From Diphasiastrum complanatum (Eukaryota > Streptophyta > Lycopodiopsida > Lycopodiales > Lycopodiaceae), in contig CM055110.1 of assembly GCA_029204225.1 (NCBI GenBank), forward strand, positions 33,997,177 to 34,061,176: a stretch of 64,000 bases of DNA. The letters run 5' to 3'. Numbering within the stretch: position 1 is the first letter of the stretch; the number at the start of each line of letters is the position of its first letter. Position numbers and translations under genes: made by a program. Below are positions 15,290 to 28,467 of this stretch, in pieces. Below the pieces are notes generated by a model. The model ran no database searches. It was not told the origin of the DNA and saw nothing but the letters and a program-made list of their open reading frames with translations.

Positions 15290-16600
15290 TAGCCCACAAG
15301 GTATACTCCTAAGTTTGTCTGTCTTTTGATACAGGAACCAGCGATAGTCAAAGAGGCACTTAGCCAACCAGATTTTGATCGCTGGAGAGAAGCCATTGAC
15401 AGAGAGTATTTCTCTTTGATCAACAATCAGACATGGTCATTAGTCAAAGCTCCTGCTGACTACAATCTTATCGATTGCAAATGGATCTTTAAGATCAAGT
15501 ACAATGCCAATGGAGCGATTAATAGAAGGAAGGCAAAATTAGTAGCATGAGAATTTGCTCAGATCCCCAACATTGACTACAATGAGACCTTCACTCCAGT
15601 AGTCAAGCATTAATCAATCCGAGCCCTCCTATCGTATGATGCAGCAGCCGACCTTGAATTGCATCAACTTGATTTGTAAACAGCTGAGTTTGAATGGAGT
15701 TATAGAAGAAGACATCTACATGATTCAGCCCAAAGGATACGTTCTGGAAGGTATGAAAAATCATGTCTATAAACTCCATAAGGCACTTTACGGCTTGAAG
15801 CAATTTGTCAGAGCTTGGTTTCAGAGGATCAACACATTCCTCATCCAACAAGGCTTCCAACCATGCACTGCCAATTGCAACGTTTATTTCAAGTCAGTGC
15901 AACAATTTCACCTTATATGTGGATGAAAAGTTTTTTTTTAGCAACAACATCAATTTGGTTAAGGATGCTAAACAGATGCTGTTTTCTGAGTTCAACATGA
16001 CTGATATGGGTGAAGCTCACTTTTGTCTAGGCATTCAGATCCACAGAGACCGAGCAAGACGACTGATCTACATTAATCAACAAAGGTATCTTCACAATGT
16101 TCTTGTAAGATATAATCTGATTAACTATAAATTAGCTCACTCACCGATGGATCTAGGCCTGTGATTGTCAAAGAACCAATGTCCTCAGCCCAAGCAGGCA
16201 GATGAGAGAGTATCCTTATTGATCGATACTTGGATCTCTCATGTATGCAATGGTCTGTACAAGACCTGACATCTCTTTTGCAGTAAGCTCGCTTAGCCAA
16301 TTTATGGCTAATCCTGGCATTACGCATTGGAAGGCTCTCATAAGAGTCATGAGATATACTCAAGCTACCATGGACCAGTGCATCTGCTATAGAGAAGTCA
16401 ACAACAACAATCTTAGAGTGCTATTGCCGTATCGACCAACCCTAGATTTCACTCTAGGAGTAAGCACATTGAAATCCGATATCACTATATCAGGGGCAAG
16501 ATTTTCAACAAGGAGGTAAGCTTAACGTACTGTCAAACGCAGGACATGGTTGTAGATATATTTACAAAGGCATTAAGTGTTAATGCACACAACTTCTTTT
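15290..16600 (+). pseudogene. Copia 1 reverse transcriptase and RNase H, broken
   Basis: RT blocks are recognisable: W.EAID.E, NQTWSLV, CKWIFKIKYN, YNETFTPVV, VYKLHKALYGLKQ. The polymerase box reads YVDE at 15916-15927 instead of YVDD, so the second catalytic Asp is lost. The tail continues with DMGEAHFCLGIQIHRD and the RNase H-proximal block RPDISFAVSSLSQFMANP (about 16262-16315), then degenerates before a KALSVN-like end. Multiple stops (15548, 15612, 16162) confirm inactivity. Confidence 0.83.
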
Positions 16601-16660
16601 GTGCATTGCTTAGTCTGAAGATCAAGGCAATCACGGCATTCCGATAGTGAGGTGGCAATT

Positions 16661-18509
16661 TGTTGTATGACTCGAGCTCTTGTAGTACCCATTGTTGTGG
16701 ATCTTAAGCAGCCACACCAATAGGAAAAAGTCTAGAAGCTTGAAGTGGAAAATCATTTGGTGTTGGAGCAGTTGGTTGCAACCAAATAGGTTGATCATCA
16801 CATACTTGTTGCTTTCCCTTGTTGTTTCACAATGTCGCCAGATGATCATAACTACCTTGACCCAGAATTTCGGATGTTGAAGCATTCAAAAAAGACGAAG
16901 GATTTTGACCTTGATGAACATCTTGTTTTTGTAGTGTAGTACTCATCATAGATTTGTGACATCATCAACTCTAACATTTTCTCCCAACGTCACTCCGAGC
17001 TCTCCTGCATCTGTTGCCATGTTTATTTATTCACTTCGGTGGTGTCTTGTATAGCACTTTAAAACTTTGGTTAATATTTCCTCCATTCTAGCTGGATTTT
17101 CCATAGTAGGAATCTCTTCAGTATTACTCGTTTTTTTTTGTGCCATTTTATTGAACTCAATATAATTATTACTTTTGCGTTTTATTATGTCGAATTCTGA
17201 GGTCACATGAAAGAGATATGGAAGTTTGAAGAATTGGATAAAAAAATGTAACAACTAAGGCAAAATGGGCCCTAAAAAAAATTAAAAATAAAAAGTAATA
17301 ATGATGACTAAAATGTGGATCACATGATCCTGAATCTGCATGCAATGATTCTATGTCGGCCTCTTTGAATAGTTGTAGAGTTGCTTCACAGTTTGCTAGA
17401 AAAAAAATATCTGATCCTGCATGCAAGGACTCCAAGCATCTAATCTTTAAAATTCCAAAACGTTGTATCTAATCTTTCGCCCCTTCGTTGGACAAGCTTA
17501 AAATTCCAAAACATTGTTGAGAAACAGTGCTCAAAATCCTGCTACACGTGTTATTTGTGCTTCTCCAAGGTGTTGAAATGCACTAAATTTTGACAAAAAC
17601 GTCCTAGAAAAGTGATGGACAGAGATGAGTATTGTGCATGAAATTTGCCCACAAATAAACCTTGGAGTACAAGCATGGGTTCATCCTTTAAGCCATACAC
17701 CATAATTGGTAGAAGTGAGTCTCTCATTTTATTCCAATAGGTAAGATCCCATTGAAGCCATATTTTAAAGATTAGTTTTGGCACACTAAAAGAGTATTTT
17801 CAGAGGTTCAATCCGATTAAATGGTGTCTCAAGATCTCAAAGAAATCAAGTACAAATAGACTATGAACTTGAAGAATGGCCAAAATTGACAATTTCTAGT
17901 AGGTGATCAAAAAACACTCTCAACTTTCACAAGAAAAAGTGGATGGAAAGAATTTAGTTCACACGTTTAAAATATCCTCAGAATGTCAAATTTACTTTTT
18001 TATAAGTTCCATCCATTTATAGGATCAATGATCCAAACAATGCTTGATAGAGTGTAGAAAAGTGAAAAATTGTCAAAAAATTTCTATTTTGACCCTTACA
18101 AAATAGGATCCAAGATGATGTAGCCCTCATGCATGAAAAAATGTAGGTTTCTCCTTCAATATACCTTACTTTGAATGCTAAGAACTCTTTGTAGCATCTA
18201 CCAATCCACTTGAGCTCACTTGCATTACAATCTACACTTGATTAGCTCTCCATACATATATAACATGGATGGAAGGGAAGGTTTGTAACATAGCCACCAC
18301 TTCAAAATTATTTGACACTTCAAATTTGCTACTATAGCAGGCCGTACTGGTTTGAGATTAGTGAAAAAAATTACATCATTAGATGATGAAAAAAAGTGGA
18401 ACCTATGTGCTTCAAATCGAGTGCTAGTAAGAGGCAAAATATCGTCAACAATGATGAGAAATCATTCCATTTCACAAAGTAATGATTAGATGTGTATTCT
18501 TCTATCCAA
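16661..18509. other. AT-rich sequence without a recognised gene
   Basis: Short open frames occur on both strands (for example minus 17551-17784 and 17169-17435), but none shows a domain I recognise. Part of this stretch may be the internal region of the LTR element whose primer-binding site is at 18510-18521. Confidence 0.5.
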
Positions 18510-19076
18510 GCTCTGATACCATGAGAAGTTTTCACACGTGTGAAGCTACAACAAGTGCAAAGGATCAAGAGAATGAATGATTGCACATGAAACTAGCTTT
18601 TAATCAAGAAAACAATGAGATGGAAAACATTGGCATGCTAGTTAAGATCAAGGCAAGAGCATTCATCACAATCTACATTACTTTACACATCAAATGGAAG
18701 AAATGGAAACTTTACTTGAAAGATAACATTTGTGAGGTACAAAGCCTCCTTATTTGTACACAAGATGGCCTTCTAGAACTCGATTGAGAGAGAGAGTATT
18801 CTATGTGCCAAATGCTTCTATCTCTCTACTAGATGACAAAAGGAGAGTGGATAAGAATTGGGAATCTCTATTTTGTGCATCTTAGACCTACAAAGGTAGC
18901 TTCCATGCTTCTTGCTAGGTTCTCGATCTACATATCACTATAGAAAACAAAAGTAACTTAACGCTAATTAGAAGACTAGTTGCCTAGTCTACCTAAAATT
19001 TGGATAGATCCCAAAACTTGGATTTCTAAGTTAAATATTATTTTATTTTACAAGTACTTTTCACAGACCCAACACA
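18510..19076 (-). mobile_element. LTR plus primer-binding site of a second Copia-type element (minus strand)
   Basis: On the minus strand TGGTATCAGAGC (18510-18521) directly follows an LTR that would start TGTTGGGTCTGTG at about 19074 and end CTTCTCA at 18522, giving about 553 bp. No coding domains follow in the minus direction and no partner LTR was found, so this is a truncated or non-autonomous copy. It abuts the Ty3-like relic that starts at 19090. Confidence 0.68.
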
Positions 19077-19089
19077 ACTAATTTTCCCA

Positions 19090-21476
19090 TTGGTACCTCC
19101 CATCATGGCAAACATCGAAAATGCCCTAGCCCACAACAGAGGTCTATCCAATATAGAGTTATCAAGGTTTAACAACCAAGGTGACCCTACCAAGTTCCTC
19201 CAAATGTCCATGGAAGCCTACGAGACCTGTGGAATGAAAGATGACCAATCGATGAGGAAATATTTCAACCTATGCCTTACAACTCTGCTAACGATTGATA
19301 TGTCAACCTACAGGCCACCAAAAAAGAAAATTGGACCACATTACTAAGGGAATCTATCTTGTGCTTCAAGACCACTAGATTTATGGAAGATCCTAGCTCG
19401 GACGAGTGCCTATTAAGGCCTATGAGTCTATTAGAGACTTCATCGAAAGGGTCAAGAACTTAAAGGGACAATGTGCCCCTACCAGTGTGCCCGATGCAAA
19501 TGTGTTCTCATGGTTTTTGGCTAGCTTGCATAAAAGCATTTGATGTCACATGAAACGTAGGAGTGAGTACAATACCTTTAGTGAAGCATGTGTCGATGCC
19601 ATCCGAGAGGCAGACGAGAGCTCAAGGAGCAGTTTCAATAGCTCAACCGACTGATCTAAGGGGCACCATCGAGACAAGGAAAAGGGGGAGACTAAAGAGT
19701 TTGACTCCACATCTTCTACCATAATCTCAATTGACACCTACACAAAAGCGTTGGAGAACTTACAAATCCAAAGAATGATCAATTGCAGAAGTTCACCATT
19801 GAGTAGCTTGGGACCGTGGACCAAAAGCTTAAGGGTATACATTAGGTACCTAGGGTACCAAAACTGCTAGTCTATCCACGAAGGGAGGCAACTTGGTGTC
19901 TGGTCTATACATGCACCATACCGCTAATGAATGCCCACAACTATGCCAGTGCCTGAAGAAAATAATTAAATAATGCCACTTGTGCAGCATGAATGGCCAC
20001 GATACCTTCGAGTGTAGATACAACCCTCAAGTACAAGTGGCTACATGACATTACTACCCCTCGAGACAACATGATAGGCAGTATCCATATACACCAAACC
20101 AAAACCTACCACCTCTTGCACTTCCTGCATCACCATCAATATTGTGAGGAATGATAGTCAAACCTCCTTGCCAAGCTGCTAATGTGCATGCAGTCATGCC
20201 CGAGCTTGAGATTTCTGAACCACCATATGAACCCTCCTTCCCTACCAACAAAACACATGTGTATTACATAGATGGGTATGAGGGCATATAGGTGCTAGTT
20301 TATGCCAATCAAGTTCAGGGGCCGACAGGTAGACCCCCTATAAAATGCTATGGGGTAATGATCATATTGTCGAATGCCCTAACAAGAGACAGGGACAAGA
20401 CTATGTGCCGCTCTACAAGGATTGTGGACATGGTCGCTTGTATCTAGATTGTCTTGTCAAGAAGTACTAAAGGTGGACCATCTATGCTAGTAAATATGTT
20501 AAGTATGAAATTCCAAAAGGATCGTGAAAGAACTCCCTTGTATGTTGTAACTCGAGCCCAAAAGCCAAATGCACCGGAACCAATACCAAAATCTTCGAGG
20601 GAAGCTAGTAGAGGTTCAACTAGGTCATTATATTTGGGAGAGTATTCTTGCCCCCTGTCGAGAAAGAAAAATTTAGAAGAATAAAGAAGTGAGTGAATGT
20701 AGAACAGGCCGAATACCAGAGAAAGTAAGACCTGATTTCGTCTCAACTTTTGACCAAATCCCCACCAGAGAACCCGTTAGCCCTATGATAGAAACGGCCA
20801 TTCCAGGAATACCTAGGCATCACCCAATTGAATCTCATGTTAGTATTATCCATGATCTAGGAGCAAGAGAAAAGATAGAACTACAAGACCTCCTAACGTC
20901 CAGGATATGTATTCCCCTAGGAACAATGTTGCGTAGCAGTCCAAATCTCTGAAATGATCTAAAAAAATCGGTTAAGACTCTAAAAATGATGAATTCACCT
21001 CCGATTCCTATTCCCCACCTTGAAACAGAGTCTTTAGAACCTATCCCTTAGTGGAGTGAAGACGAGAACAAAGTCCAAAATCCATTAGATGGCAAACTGA
21101 TGCTTCGAACATCACGTTACCTATCAAGCATAAGGGCTTCATGAAAGAAATCGCTATCATTGATGGTGGATCCAGAGTGAACAAAATCTCCTCCACATTG
21201 TATCGAGCTTGGAATCTACAAGGGATGGAACCACTATCCTTCACGGTCAAACTAGCTGGTCAATCAAGTGTGCGATCTAACATGAGAAGAAATATTCACA
21301 TGAAAGTTGCAGATGTGTGCTTCGTGAAAGTCAAACCACATGAATGTAGTGAAGTTAAAGTGTATCTTGAAGCCATATATACCTCAGATCTAGAATATCC
21401 ATCCGAATCAAGGCACAAGAAAGACTTGAAGTTTGTGAAAAAAAGATTCTCCAAAAATCCAGATAATGCCAAATAA
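19090..21476 (+). pseudogene. Ty3-like gag-protease relic
   Basis: Fragments in several frames share one order. A gag-like segment (SNIELSRFNNQGDPTKFLQ, about 19140-19200) is followed by RDFIERVKNLKGQC (about 19433-19475). A zinc knuckle reads CHLCSMNGHDTFEC (about 19978-20020), and a second Cys/His-rich stretch (CPNKRQGQDYVPLYKDCGHG) lies at about 20375-20435. A protease-like segment, AIIDGGSRVNKISSTLY, is at about 21153-21203 in an open frame of 111 codons. The order gag, knuckle, aspartic protease fits a Ty3-type or related retroelement. No reverse transcriptase follows. The identification is tentative because the gag part is weakly conserved. Confidence 0.5.
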
Positions 21477-21699
21477 CAACGGGAAGCCGCTAAGAAGCTA
21501 CAAGAGACTTTAGGGACCTTCTCACCTTGGAAGTGGTGGCCAGGGTTCTCCCATGGCCATCGTTATAACCCTGTCAAATGGCTCAATTCTATCCTAAAAC
21601 TAGACTCCATGCAATTGAAGAGCCATGTAGAGGACTTAACTTAAGCAATTATATATATTGATACATAAATATTTGAATTACAAATATATATCAGAATGA

Positions 21700-22510
21700 A
21701 ACACTTAATTATTAGATCCAGCTGAATCGTCCCCATCCTGGCCATGGTCATCAGACTCATGTGACTGCGATGCATGAGACTGAGACTGTGATACTTGCGT
21801 GCAACGAAGATGTGTAAATTTTGTAAATGATGTTGTTAGAGTGTCTGACCGAACGAATGTGGTGAAGTCAAGATATATGTTGAAACCATAATACATACCT
21901 CAGAATATCCATCCCAGTCAATTCTCACTCCTTGTCTCTCCAATAATTCGAGTAATGATTGCAAGTTGTTGGAATATGCATACTTGGGAGACCGCTTTAC
22001 GACTCTGCATGAACCGACAAATCGGTGACTGTAATTTAATCTAAGCAAATCCACAAATAAAGTCAGTGTATCTCGAAGTAGGGACTCCCCACGACGAGAT
22101 GCGCTACGCAGACGTGCAGGACTCATGACCACGTCAGGGTCATCGCCACATCCTCCACAGCATGAGATACTGAGGCAGCTCCTCCTCCTCTCCCGAGAGT
22201 GTCAGAAAGAAGCATTGGCAGTAGTGACATGGGTGGGGGTGCGACCCTTGTCGGAGTGACCCTCACGGGAAGGGAAAACATGTGACTGGTCTACACAAGG
22301 AGTGGACTGAACCTCCTCGGTCGATGATGTGTACTCAACCAATCGAGAGGATGTACGAGCCTCGTGTCGAGCCCTTTGTAAGACCCTATCTTGCTGCAAG
22401 GAAGGCAACTAATCAAGGTAGCTAATGAACTCACTCTCACTAATAGAGGAAAGGCGGGATGACCCGTGACTATGGCCTGACCTCTGACTATGGGATCCAG
22501 TACCTGACAT
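21700..22510 (-). pseudogene. Unrecognised broken reading frame, two segments
   Basis: On the minus strand an ATG at 22510 opens a Ser/His/Arg-rich segment (SGTGSHSQRSGHSHGSSRLS). After one in-frame stop it continues through LPSLQQDRVLQRARHEARTS to about 22202. A second segment (22132 down to about 21902) reads RRGESLLRDTLTLFVDLLRL and YAYSNNLQSLLELLERQGVR. It meets a GT splice-donor-like GAGGTATGT, and a last acidic piece ends SDDHGQDGDDSAGSNN at 21708. It looks like the C-terminal half of a transposon-borne or host protein, but I do not recognise the family. Confidence 0.4.
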
Positions 22511-22589
22511 AATGGGTGCAACAGAATAAGAGGGATAAATACTGCAGACAACCAATGGGAGTCTTAAAAATTAGTAAAAAAAAACATCA

Positions 22590-23824
<1,235 letters not shown>

Positions 23825-24480
23825 TTGATGTTTGGATCCATCTCCAAAAACAATGAATCTTGATGGATCTGCACTTCAAAAATCAAACATGTTACAAAGT
23901 GTGAGGTGGCTCCTGAGTCTAGTGGCAATGGATACACTCAAATTTCGGATTGAGCCAACATGAATCGACTGTGTGTCCTTCGCATCTGCATCTCACGCAG
24001 GTTTTCTTGTCTCCACCTTACTGTTTCGACCTTCATTTTCTGCTCCAGAATTGTGTAGTGAAAGGAATAGATCCTTCATCTTCCTTACAAAAGAAGTGAG
24101 GTCTTTGCCATCCCATTGCAGGTTTGTCCATTGATCTTCCAACATCATTAATTGACTACGTGATTTCGTTTGAAATCTCGTGAGTAGTGTATCCCACATC
24201 TCCTTTGCTTTGGAGAGTGTAGCCAGGTCAAATGTGAGGCTATCCTCGATGGATGACGATAACAAGGCTATTGTTGTCATTCTTCTCCCTCCATTTGCGT
24301 AGCTCTTTGCCTGTTGTTGTAGGCCTCTCCTCGGTGCCATCTACCTAGGGAAATAATCCTTCACCCTTTAGTATCAGAGAGGTCTTAACTTTCCATGCTA
24401 GAAAGTTAGATCCTGATGAATCCAGAACTGTACAGGTCTAGATTGTATGCTGCTGATTGAAGCCATTGCTCTTGAATTCA
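23825..24480 (-). pseudogene. Copia 4 gag, zinc knuckle and protease
   Basis: The gag fragment includes LSKAKEMWDTLLTRFQTKSR and MLEDQWTNLQWDGKDLTSFV. A complete CX2CX4HX4C knuckle (CVRCRCEGHTVDSC) follows near 23970. The protease motif LDSGATSHFVTC at about 23880-23915 is intact but one frame away, so a single frameshift separates knuckle and protease. A gag start upstream of 24340 is interrupted by a stop near 24350. Confidence 0.78.
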
Positions 24481-24580
24481 TGTTCACTTGTTGATGGTTG
24501 TTTGTTTGAATGCTTTAGCCTCTTGGATCTGACAGCTTTTTGGATATGTCAGATTATGACAAGTTAGGCTCTAATACCAC

Positions 24581-25637
24581 TGATGCGAAAAATGTGCTCA
24601 AAAAATGCAAATTCCAGCTAGAATTCTGGTGACAAACTGATAAAAGAAAATCTCGAACGATTCGCAAAACTTTTCGCGAAACTCAAACTATTTCTGTTCG
24701 AGAATAATTTGTGTTGGATCAAACAGGCCTTGTAACACAACGAAACGAAACGAAACGAGACGAAATCTAGACGAAAACAAAACAAAGCGAAGCAAAACTT
24801 AAATGAGCTCTAAAATTGATTCATGCTGAAAGTATAGAGATCGCAAAACGACATGAAACAAAATGAAACACAAGCATTCGCAAAAAGATCAATCAGGCTC
24901 TGTAGCGAGACGAGACGAGACGAAACGAAACGAAACAAAACAAAACAAAACTTAAGTGAGCTCTAAAATTGATCTACCCTTATAGCCAAGTGATCGCGAA
25001 GCGAAGCATGAAGCGAAAGGATTTGCGAACAAGATCTGTTCATCAGGAATTCAAATATGATTGCTGGTCACTGCCGGCTATATCATTCCTACAATCCTTC
25101 AGAGTGTAGATAGACACTGCTGATCTATGTTAAAAAATTAATATAGCATTCAACAATATCAAACCAAAGTGCAAAATTGAATAAACAAGTAAATCAGACA
25201 CACAAATTGTAGCAAACAAACATACATTCGAGATCATACAATCATACAGATTAATATGTGCATAACATCTACAATATTATCTATTGATTTTATGATTCTT
25301 CAAGCATTGTTCCACAGAGTGCATTGGCGTGAGAGAAATACAGTTCTCACACAAATAATGTCTCACTTACTAGCGGACTTCTGGATCTACAGATCCTCCA
25401 CAGAATTGTCTCGCACGCAAACGGACAAGTATTCTGTATTTTTTTCGTCTTCTGACTTCTTGTCTTGCTTACTTGCATACATTATTATGCATCAAACAGA
25501 AAGTATATAGTTCGCGAACTTTTTCATGTCGCGTCGTATAACTTACAAATTAGAAAGATTAAACATCTACAACTAATCGCGGATTACAAGAGTGGCAGAT
25601 TAGCCACGATCTAGAGTATTTTCTGCTGATGATATCA
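24581..25637 (-). repeat. Copia 4 5' LTR with CGAAA-rich internal duplication
   Basis: On the minus strand the LTR starts TGATATCATCAGC and ends CGCATCA, so its termini are TGAT/ATCA inverted ends. The adjacent primer site reads GTGGTATTAGAGC (24568-24580), one change from the usual TGGTATCAGAGC. Two similar blocks of CGAAA/CGAGA pentamers, each followed by CTTAA.TGAGCTCTAAAATT, lie at 24736-24820 and 24904-24976 (spacing about 155 bp). Confidence 0.72.
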
Positions 25638-27123
25638 GACCAAATATTTGTATTCCATGGTACTTGGCTGATATTCTTGATCCTTTGAGGAGCATGACTA
25701 ATTTCGTGTCGTGTTGTCTTTCGTCAAAAGTTCAGGATTGAAAGCTAGCAAAGCTTTGCCAATAGAAACATTTTATTTCTTCTAAAAGTAATGATACAAC
25801 ATCTGAATTAGGATGACATCAATAGTGACTCAAATTCTGTGTTCCTTTGACATTGTACTAGCATACCTGTACTGATTATAGAAAAGCATTAATCTTTGAG
25901 AAATAATTTGCACTAGTAGCAAGATAAAAGCTTTTGTTGAATGTATAATGGCTCTATAAGCGTAGATAGTCTTCATGAACGTAAAGTCCATTGATTGGGC
26001 CTATATCCCGTTAGAAACACTTATTTGTGGTCAAGAAATCATCTTTCAAGGAAGGAGATGGCCCTTCAAATACACAAAAAAGATGTATTGCCATGGCACA
26101 TAGGCTAAGGTCACAAATAAATTCTCCTATGTTATGAAAATCTCAAAGTAGATTGGGAGTAGGGAAGCAAGAACTTCTAGAAATTCTTTCGCCTCCTTAG
26201 ATTAAAGAATAGAGCTTTCAAGGACTACCCCCCTGCCTAGACTCGGTATAATGACTGCTTGAATAGGCTTAAAATCAGACAATGGATAGAACATTCTTCC
26301 TTATTGGCTATGCTCCCTGGTAATGACACCAAAATAAGCATATGTCGTAGCATACTTATTAGAACATTCAATAAAATTGTGTCAAAGTACAACTAAAGTT
26401 TAGATAGCCATTGGTGAGACATGATGCGATTCCTTTCACCACTAATCACTTTAGGCCAGACTTGATGTCGAGTTTTTTTTTTTTCTTCAAAAAACTGATA
26501 TCAAGGGCACAACACTTTGATTTTATTATAAGGTGGCGATAAAGAGTCATTGTGGAGAGAAGGCATTGACATCTTCCTCAATATCCAAATTCATAAATGA
26601 GTACTCTTGAGAAACTCTCAAGGTTAGGGCAACTAAATGCTCTCTAAATGTGCCACTTCTTCTTGCCAAGTTGGGGGCCCTAAGGTGAAAAACGTGATGT
26701 TATGGGTGATGAGTCAATTTTGAAGATTGTGTGTTAACCACATTACTATACTTTCAAAATCAAGGTTAGTTTATATTAGGTAGTGGCCTTTGGGAGGGCC
26801 ATTACCATGAATAATTGGGGACCCAAGCAGCGAGTGGCGAAGGCTACGAGCTGTCAGGGGACCGAATTATCTATGGTAATGGCTCGACCAAATGGGATTA
26901 CCATGCATAATTGAGATTGTTTTGTATCGTCATTAAGTGGGATAAATTCGGAACATTAGTTTCTAAATCATCCACATCCAAACTTAATTGAAAAGGTTGA
27001 AACATTGAAAAAAAGTTAAGCGGTACCGCAAAAAATTGTCAAAAAGCTATCTTTTTGGTTAGCTGGATTGTGTTTTGACCAAAATAAAGAAAAGCCTAAA
27101 ACATAAAGTGTGAATACTCTAGA
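25638..27123. other. AT-rich intergenic stretch, no gene seen
   Basis: I found no domain-bearing reading frame or RNA gene. There is a short poly-T near 26470. The duplicated-looking lines around WGDP-type words are not structured enough to call. Confidence 0.55.
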
Positions 27124-27215
27124 CAGCCTCTGCTTAGTTTTAGCACCCTGTTCACTCCCTGCACCATGTGATGGGAGTTCATCTATGGCTGAAAACCAAA
27201 GGAAACTTATACTAA

Positions 27216-27572
27216 GGGCCATTTCACACTACACTCGAAATTTAAAATAGAGCTCTCCCATAGGTCTAGGGAGAAAAAATGGGCCTTCCACCCTTTCACA
27301 CTAGTGCTCGCGAAAAGCCTACAAAGCCTTACGAGCTCATTTTTAAAATTATATATTCACCTACTAAATTTATAGTTGTAGTTTTTTAAAGACTACCAAT
27401 CTAAAGGGCTAATACTTTTTTAACTTGTTGTTAAAAAACTTGTAGTTTTCAATTTGTTGAAAAAGGGTATCAGGCCTACAAGCTACAATTAAGCAAGGGG
27501 CTCCATGCAACCTTCAGCCTTCAGCAGCCTACAACCTTCAACGGCCCACGGGCCCTTCAGCAACCGCTTCAG

Positions 27573-27665
<93 letters not shown>

Positions 27666-28221
27666 CCATGGCCATTGAAACATTGTCATTTAAGTGTTGA
27701 AACTAGGACCAATAAGTTTTTTTAGCCCAACTTTGAAACAAATCTACAAATTTTAAAAAGTAGTAGGTCTTTTAGTAGATTAAAAAAATGATTTTTTGTG
27801 AGCAATGTAAATTAAAATTCACACTACCAAGCACTTGCCACTATGTGGCAGATGACATGGCAAGGACCCACTGCCACTGCCACTTAGGGGCAACTCAAAG
27901 CCATTTTTTTTGGTTAGGCAATGTCTCCTACCATGTTGAGTTGCCCCTCGCATATTGGCCCAACCCTTCATTGCTGATATTCCTTTCAATGAAATGTGTT
28001 TCAATTTTGACATTTCCAGTTGAAAGTTGATTGCTTTAAAAAAGACCTTATAGCACCCTTCAACCTTTTAACTTGAAATTGTAGCCGTTCATTTAACATT
28101 TACCATCCAAATGTGAAATATGGGTGGTCCATTGCCTCTAAACTCACTTGCCAAGATCCAAAAAATGGGTGACAAGCGAAAGGGCTAGGCAAAGGGACTT
28201 GCTTGTAGTGTGAAACCACCC
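27216..28221. mobile_element. PIF/Harbinger-like MITE with TAA target duplication
   Basis: The ends read GGGCCATTTCACACTACA and, on the opposite strand, GGGTGGTTTCACACTACA. TAA flanks both sides (27213-27215 and 28222-28224), the target trinucleotide typical of PIF/Harbinger (Tourist) elements. It is 1006 bp, has no transposase, and carries an 88-bp (CT)n at 27576-27663 and a local inverted repeat AGGGGCAACTCA / TGAGTTGCCCCT near 27887 and 27937. Confidence 0.72.
27576..27663. repeat. (CT)n microsatellite inside the MITE
   Basis: There are 88 bases of CT repeat in the interior of the Harbinger-like element. Confidence 0.96.
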
Positions 28222-28467
28222 TAAGGATTGCAGTGGGAATGCATCTATGGCTGAAAACTAAAGAAAAACTTATACTAAGGATTAATTGCACCAGTGCACT
28301 GATTGACATGACATGGGATGGTGCAGGGAGTGTGTAGGGTGCTGAGATTAAGCAAGCTGCCAAACAACCTTCTCAACGAGCAGAATAACTTGCAAACATA
28401 TCCGACAGTGTCTAAGTCTGAAAAAGTTCATATTTGGACAAAAGATAGTAGTTGAGTATGTATTAGA

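Larger units (their letters stand above)
11772..16660 (+). mobile_element. Ty1/Copia retrotransposon 1, decayed, 3' LTR not recognisable
   Basis: The element has an LTR starting TGTTGTGGG (11772) and ending TGACA (12716). The primer-binding site TGGTATCAGAGCC follows immediately. Then come gag, protease, integrase, reverse transcriptase and RNase H in Copia order (integrase before RT). The internal region ends near 16650 with a GAGGTGGCAATT-like purine-rich stretch and TGTTGT, where the 3' LTR should begin. The sequence then diverges from the 5' LTR, so the downstream LTR has been lost or replaced. Many stops and frameshifts make it non-autonomous. Confidence 0.87.
27124..28359. mobile_element. 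Outer TIR element interrupted by a nested MITE
   Basis: CAGCCTCTGCTTAG...CACTCCCTGCACCAT at 27124-27167 is matched in inverse orientation by 28318-28359 (ATGGTGCAGGGAGTG...CTGAGATTAAGCAAGCTG). These form terminal inverted repeats of about 44 bp. Between them lies a shorter element at 27216-28221 with its own TIRs and target duplication. Flanking it is a direct repeat, TATGGCTGAAAAC.AAA.....CTTATACTAAGG, at 27184 and 28243. No transposase is present. Confidence 0.6.
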
